The translations under genes and the position numbers were made by a program. Shown here piece by piece: positions 62,540 to 64,000 of a DNA stretch of 64,000 bases (its first letter is position 1; the number at the start of each line of letters is the position of its first letter). Below the pieces are notes generated by a model. It was given only the letters and a program-made list of their open reading frames with translations. It was not told the origin of the DNA and made no database searches. This stretch comes from Streptomyces sp. 1222.5. Its GTDB lineage: Bacteria > Actinomycetota > Actinomycetes > Streptomycetales > Streptomycetaceae. The DNA lies in NCBI RefSeq assembly GCF_900105245.1, contig NZ_FNSZ01000001.1, positions 682,001-746,000 of the forward strand, read 5' to 3'.

Positions 62540-63298
62540 TCAGTCGACGAACTGCTGGCCGCCGTCGACGTCATAGGTCGCCCCGGTGAGCGCCGTGTTG
62601 GTCATGAGGTGCACGGCGAGCGCGGCGACGTCCTCCGCCACGACGACCCGCCCGATGGGCAGCGTGGCGCGCAGGTGCTCGCGGCGGGCGTCGAGCTCGT
62701 CCCCGAGGAGCCTGGCCGACAACGGGGTGTCGACGAAGCCCGCGGCGATCAGGTTGACGCGGACGGGCGCCAGTTCGAGGGCGAGGCCGGCGGTGAGCGC
62801 GGGCAGCGCCGCGGTTACGGCCGAAGCGCTGCCGAGGCCGCCGCGGACCCGCCGGGCGCCCGTGCCGCCCATGAGCAGCAGGCTGCCGCCCGGCCGCACC
62901 CTGCCGGACAGGTGGCGGGCGACCTCCACCGCGAGCACCATGTGCCCCGTGAGCGCGCGGCGCGCGTCGTCGGGGTCCATGTCCAGCAGGCTTCCGTACG
63001 ACGGGTGGCCGGCGGTGATCAGCACATGGTCGATCGGCCCCGGCAGTTCCTCGAAGAAGTTCCGCAACTGCGCCGGGTCGTCGGCGTCGAAGGCGGCGGT
63101 GCCGACCGCTTCGGCCTCGGCGGCCGCGGTGCGCAGCCGCTCGGGGTCCCGGCCGGTGAGGATCACGTCGGCGCCCTCGGCGCGGGCATGCCGTGCGGTG
63201 GCCAGTCCGATGCCCGCGCTGCCGCCGATCACGATGAGGGTCTGTCCCTGGAGAGCGGGATCGCGGGGGTCGCACGCCGCCGATGGCTGAGCACTCAT
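62540..63298 (-). CDS. Atypical short-chain dehydrogenase lacking YxxxK
   Basis: A 252-residue SDR-fold protein. The cofactor motif VIGGSAGIGLATA is near residue 23 and ITAGHPS near 94; the C-terminus YDVDGGQQFVD is usual. In the catalytic segment, where Ser, Tyr and Lys are expected, it reads MGGTGARRVRGGLGSASAV and TAALPALTAG, with no Tyr-x3-Lys. It may bind a nucleotide without acting as a normal dehydrogenase, or use other residues. GGAGGAGGG precedes ATG 63298. Its operon neighbour is the methyltransferase gene upstream. Confidence 0.82.
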   Translation of the reverse strand: MSAQPSAACDPRDPALQGQTLIVIGGSAGIGLATARHARAEGADVILTGRDPERLRTAAAEAEAVGTAAFDADDPAQLRNFFEELPGPIDHVLITAGHPSYGSLLDMDPDDARRALTGHMVLAVEVARHLSGRVRPGGSLLLMGGTGARRVRGGLGSASAVTAALPALTAGLALELAPVRVNLIAAGFVDTPLSARLLGDELDARREHLRATLPIGRVVVAEDVAALAVHLMTNTALTGATYDVDGGQQFVD

Positions 63299-63404
63299 GG
63301 ACCCTCCTCCGCCGCGGCGACCTCGTCCTCTGCCAGCCTGCACCCTTGACGGCGGCCCCGCATGTGAGCGGCGCCGTGCCCGGGGGCCCCGGACCCGTGC
63401 CCCT

Positions 63405-63434
63405 CCCCCTCCGCCTCGCGCGAGGCGGAGGGGG
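63405..63434 (-). terminator. Hairpin after the methyltransferase gene
   Basis: CCCCCTCCGCCT (63405-63416) pairs with AGGCGGAGGGGG (63423-63434) around six bases, 21 bases past the leftward stop at 63455. Confidence 0.65.
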
Positions 63435-63454
63435 GGTCCGCCGGGTGTGTCCGG

Positions 63455-64000
63455 TCAGGGCTTCCTGGCGAGTCCGCCGTGTTCGGCGATGACCTCCCCG
63501 GCCGGCCCGCCGGGCTCGGGACGCCACTGCGTGACCGGAACGACGCCGGGCTCGATGAGTTCCAGGCCGTCGAAGAACGAGGTGATCTCGTCGACGGTGC
63601 GCAGGTTGTAGGGGACCGCACCGCTCTTGTTGTAGCCGTCCTGGGCATCCTCGAAGACGGGGTCGATGCCTCGCGACCCGTCGTTGATGGAGAGGTAACT
63701 GCCCGACGGCAGCGCCGCCATGAGCCGGGTGACGATGGAGCGGGCCTGCTCCCGGTCGGCGACGTGCCCCAGGATGTTGCTCAGGATGAGCGCGGTGGGG
63801 CGGCTGAGGTCCAGCGTCTCGGCGGCGGCCGCGAGGATGCGCTCCGGATCCGTCACATCGGCGTCGATGTAGGCGGTCGCGCCCTCGCGGGACGAGTACA
63901 GCAGGGCGCGGGCGTGGGCCAGGACCATGGGGTCGTTGTCGACGTACACGATCCGGGCGTCGGGCGCGAGCCGCTGGGCGACCTCGTGGGTGTTGTCGGC
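63455..64000 (-). CDS. SAM-dependent methyltransferase (DUF574 type), 5' end off the window
   Basis: The C-terminal 181 residues of a leftward gene whose start lies beyond base 64000; the frame is open to the edge. The visible part begins ADNTHEVAQRLAPDARIVYV, with DNDPMVLAHARALL and later GATAYIDADV, LDLSRPTALILSNILGHV and LSINDGSRGIDP. This is the layout of the DUF574/SAM-methyltransferase family common in Streptomyces, sometimes found near PP2C or sigma regulators. Substrate unknown. The SDR at 62540 lies downstream, separated by a hairpin. Confidence 0.82.
   Translation of the reverse strand, partial: ADNTHEVAQRLAPDARIVYVDNDPMVLAHARALLYSSREGATAYIDADVTDPERILAAAAETLDLSRPTALILSNILGHVADREQARSIVTRLMAALPSGSYLSINDGSRGIDPVFEDAQDGYNKSGAVPYNLRTVDEITSFFDGLELIEPGVVPVTQWRPEPGGPAGEVIAEHGGLARKP

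Overview
This is a very GC-rich chromosomal window. Third codon positions are almost always G or C, GTG starts are common, and short ATGA/GTGA overlaps link many genes. Together with an aromatic (type II) polyketide synthase, a SapA-like secreted protein, a SigB-type sigma factor and many partner-switching regulators, this points to a Streptomyces-like actinomycete. No rRNA, tRNA, insertion sequence, phage or CRISPR array was recognised.

Layout. (1) 0.2-8.7 kb is the right-hand end of an aromatic polyketide cluster: KS-alpha, KS-beta, flavin reductase, Baeyer-Villiger monooxygenase, acyl-CoA-dehydrogenase-like monooxygenase, O-methyltransferase, SnoaL-like protein and NADPH:quinone-type reductase, all rightward and mostly overlapping. 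No acyl carrier protein, aromatase or C9 ketoreductase is in view, so the cluster should continue to the left. (2) 8.7-16.9 kb holds a PAS-GAF-PP2C phosphatase, a RecQ helicase, small hypotheticals, a doubly frameshifted DUF3140 gene, a PRC-barrel protein with a small membrane protein, a VOC protein and the SapA-like protein. (3) 17.4-36.7 kb is envelope, ion and redox functions: a secreted amidohydrolase-like protein with a discoidin domain, CorA, DUF389, GH15 glucosidase/trehalase, a cation/proton antiporter, cytochrome bd oxidase, SDR, GMC oxidoreductase, a cyclase-family hydrolase, a ClC channel, lipoproteins and a PhoD-like phosphatase.

(4) 36.7-58.9 kb is unusually dense in sigma-B-type partner switching. 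A RsbQ-like hydrolase, RsbP-like PAS-PP2C phosphatase and RsbV-like STAS protein form one overlapping operon. It lies downstream of an asparagine-synthase-like amidotransferase, an S9 peptidase and, further up, a YbdK-type carboxylate-amine ligase, which together resemble a capped-dipeptide osmolyte locus. Next come a CHASE3 histidine kinase with a response-regulator-PP2C partner, a single-domain response regulator, a SigB/SigF-family sigma factor with a RsbW-like kinase carrying a long Pro/Thr/Ala-rich extension, a phospholipase D/cardiolipin synthase, and two MarR genes flanking a tandem pair of PP2C paralogues. The pair shows complementary loss of active-site aspartates. Another STAS protein, another RsbW-like ATPase and a PRC-barrel operon end the block. 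The picture is a general or osmotic stress regulatory island placed beside its likely output genes.

(5) 59.0-64.0 kb holds a 2H-phosphoesterase-like protein, a LysE/RhtB exporter interrupted by one in-frame TAG, a diaminopropionate ammonia-lyase-like enzyme with a divergent LysR regulator, an SDR lacking the YxxxK catalytic pair, and the 3' part of a SAM-dependent methyltransferase running off the right edge. The most noteworthy signals are the complementary PP2C pair, the osmolyte-like locus next to the RsbQ-RsbP-RsbV operon, the repeat-extended anti-sigma factor and the two freshly broken genes.
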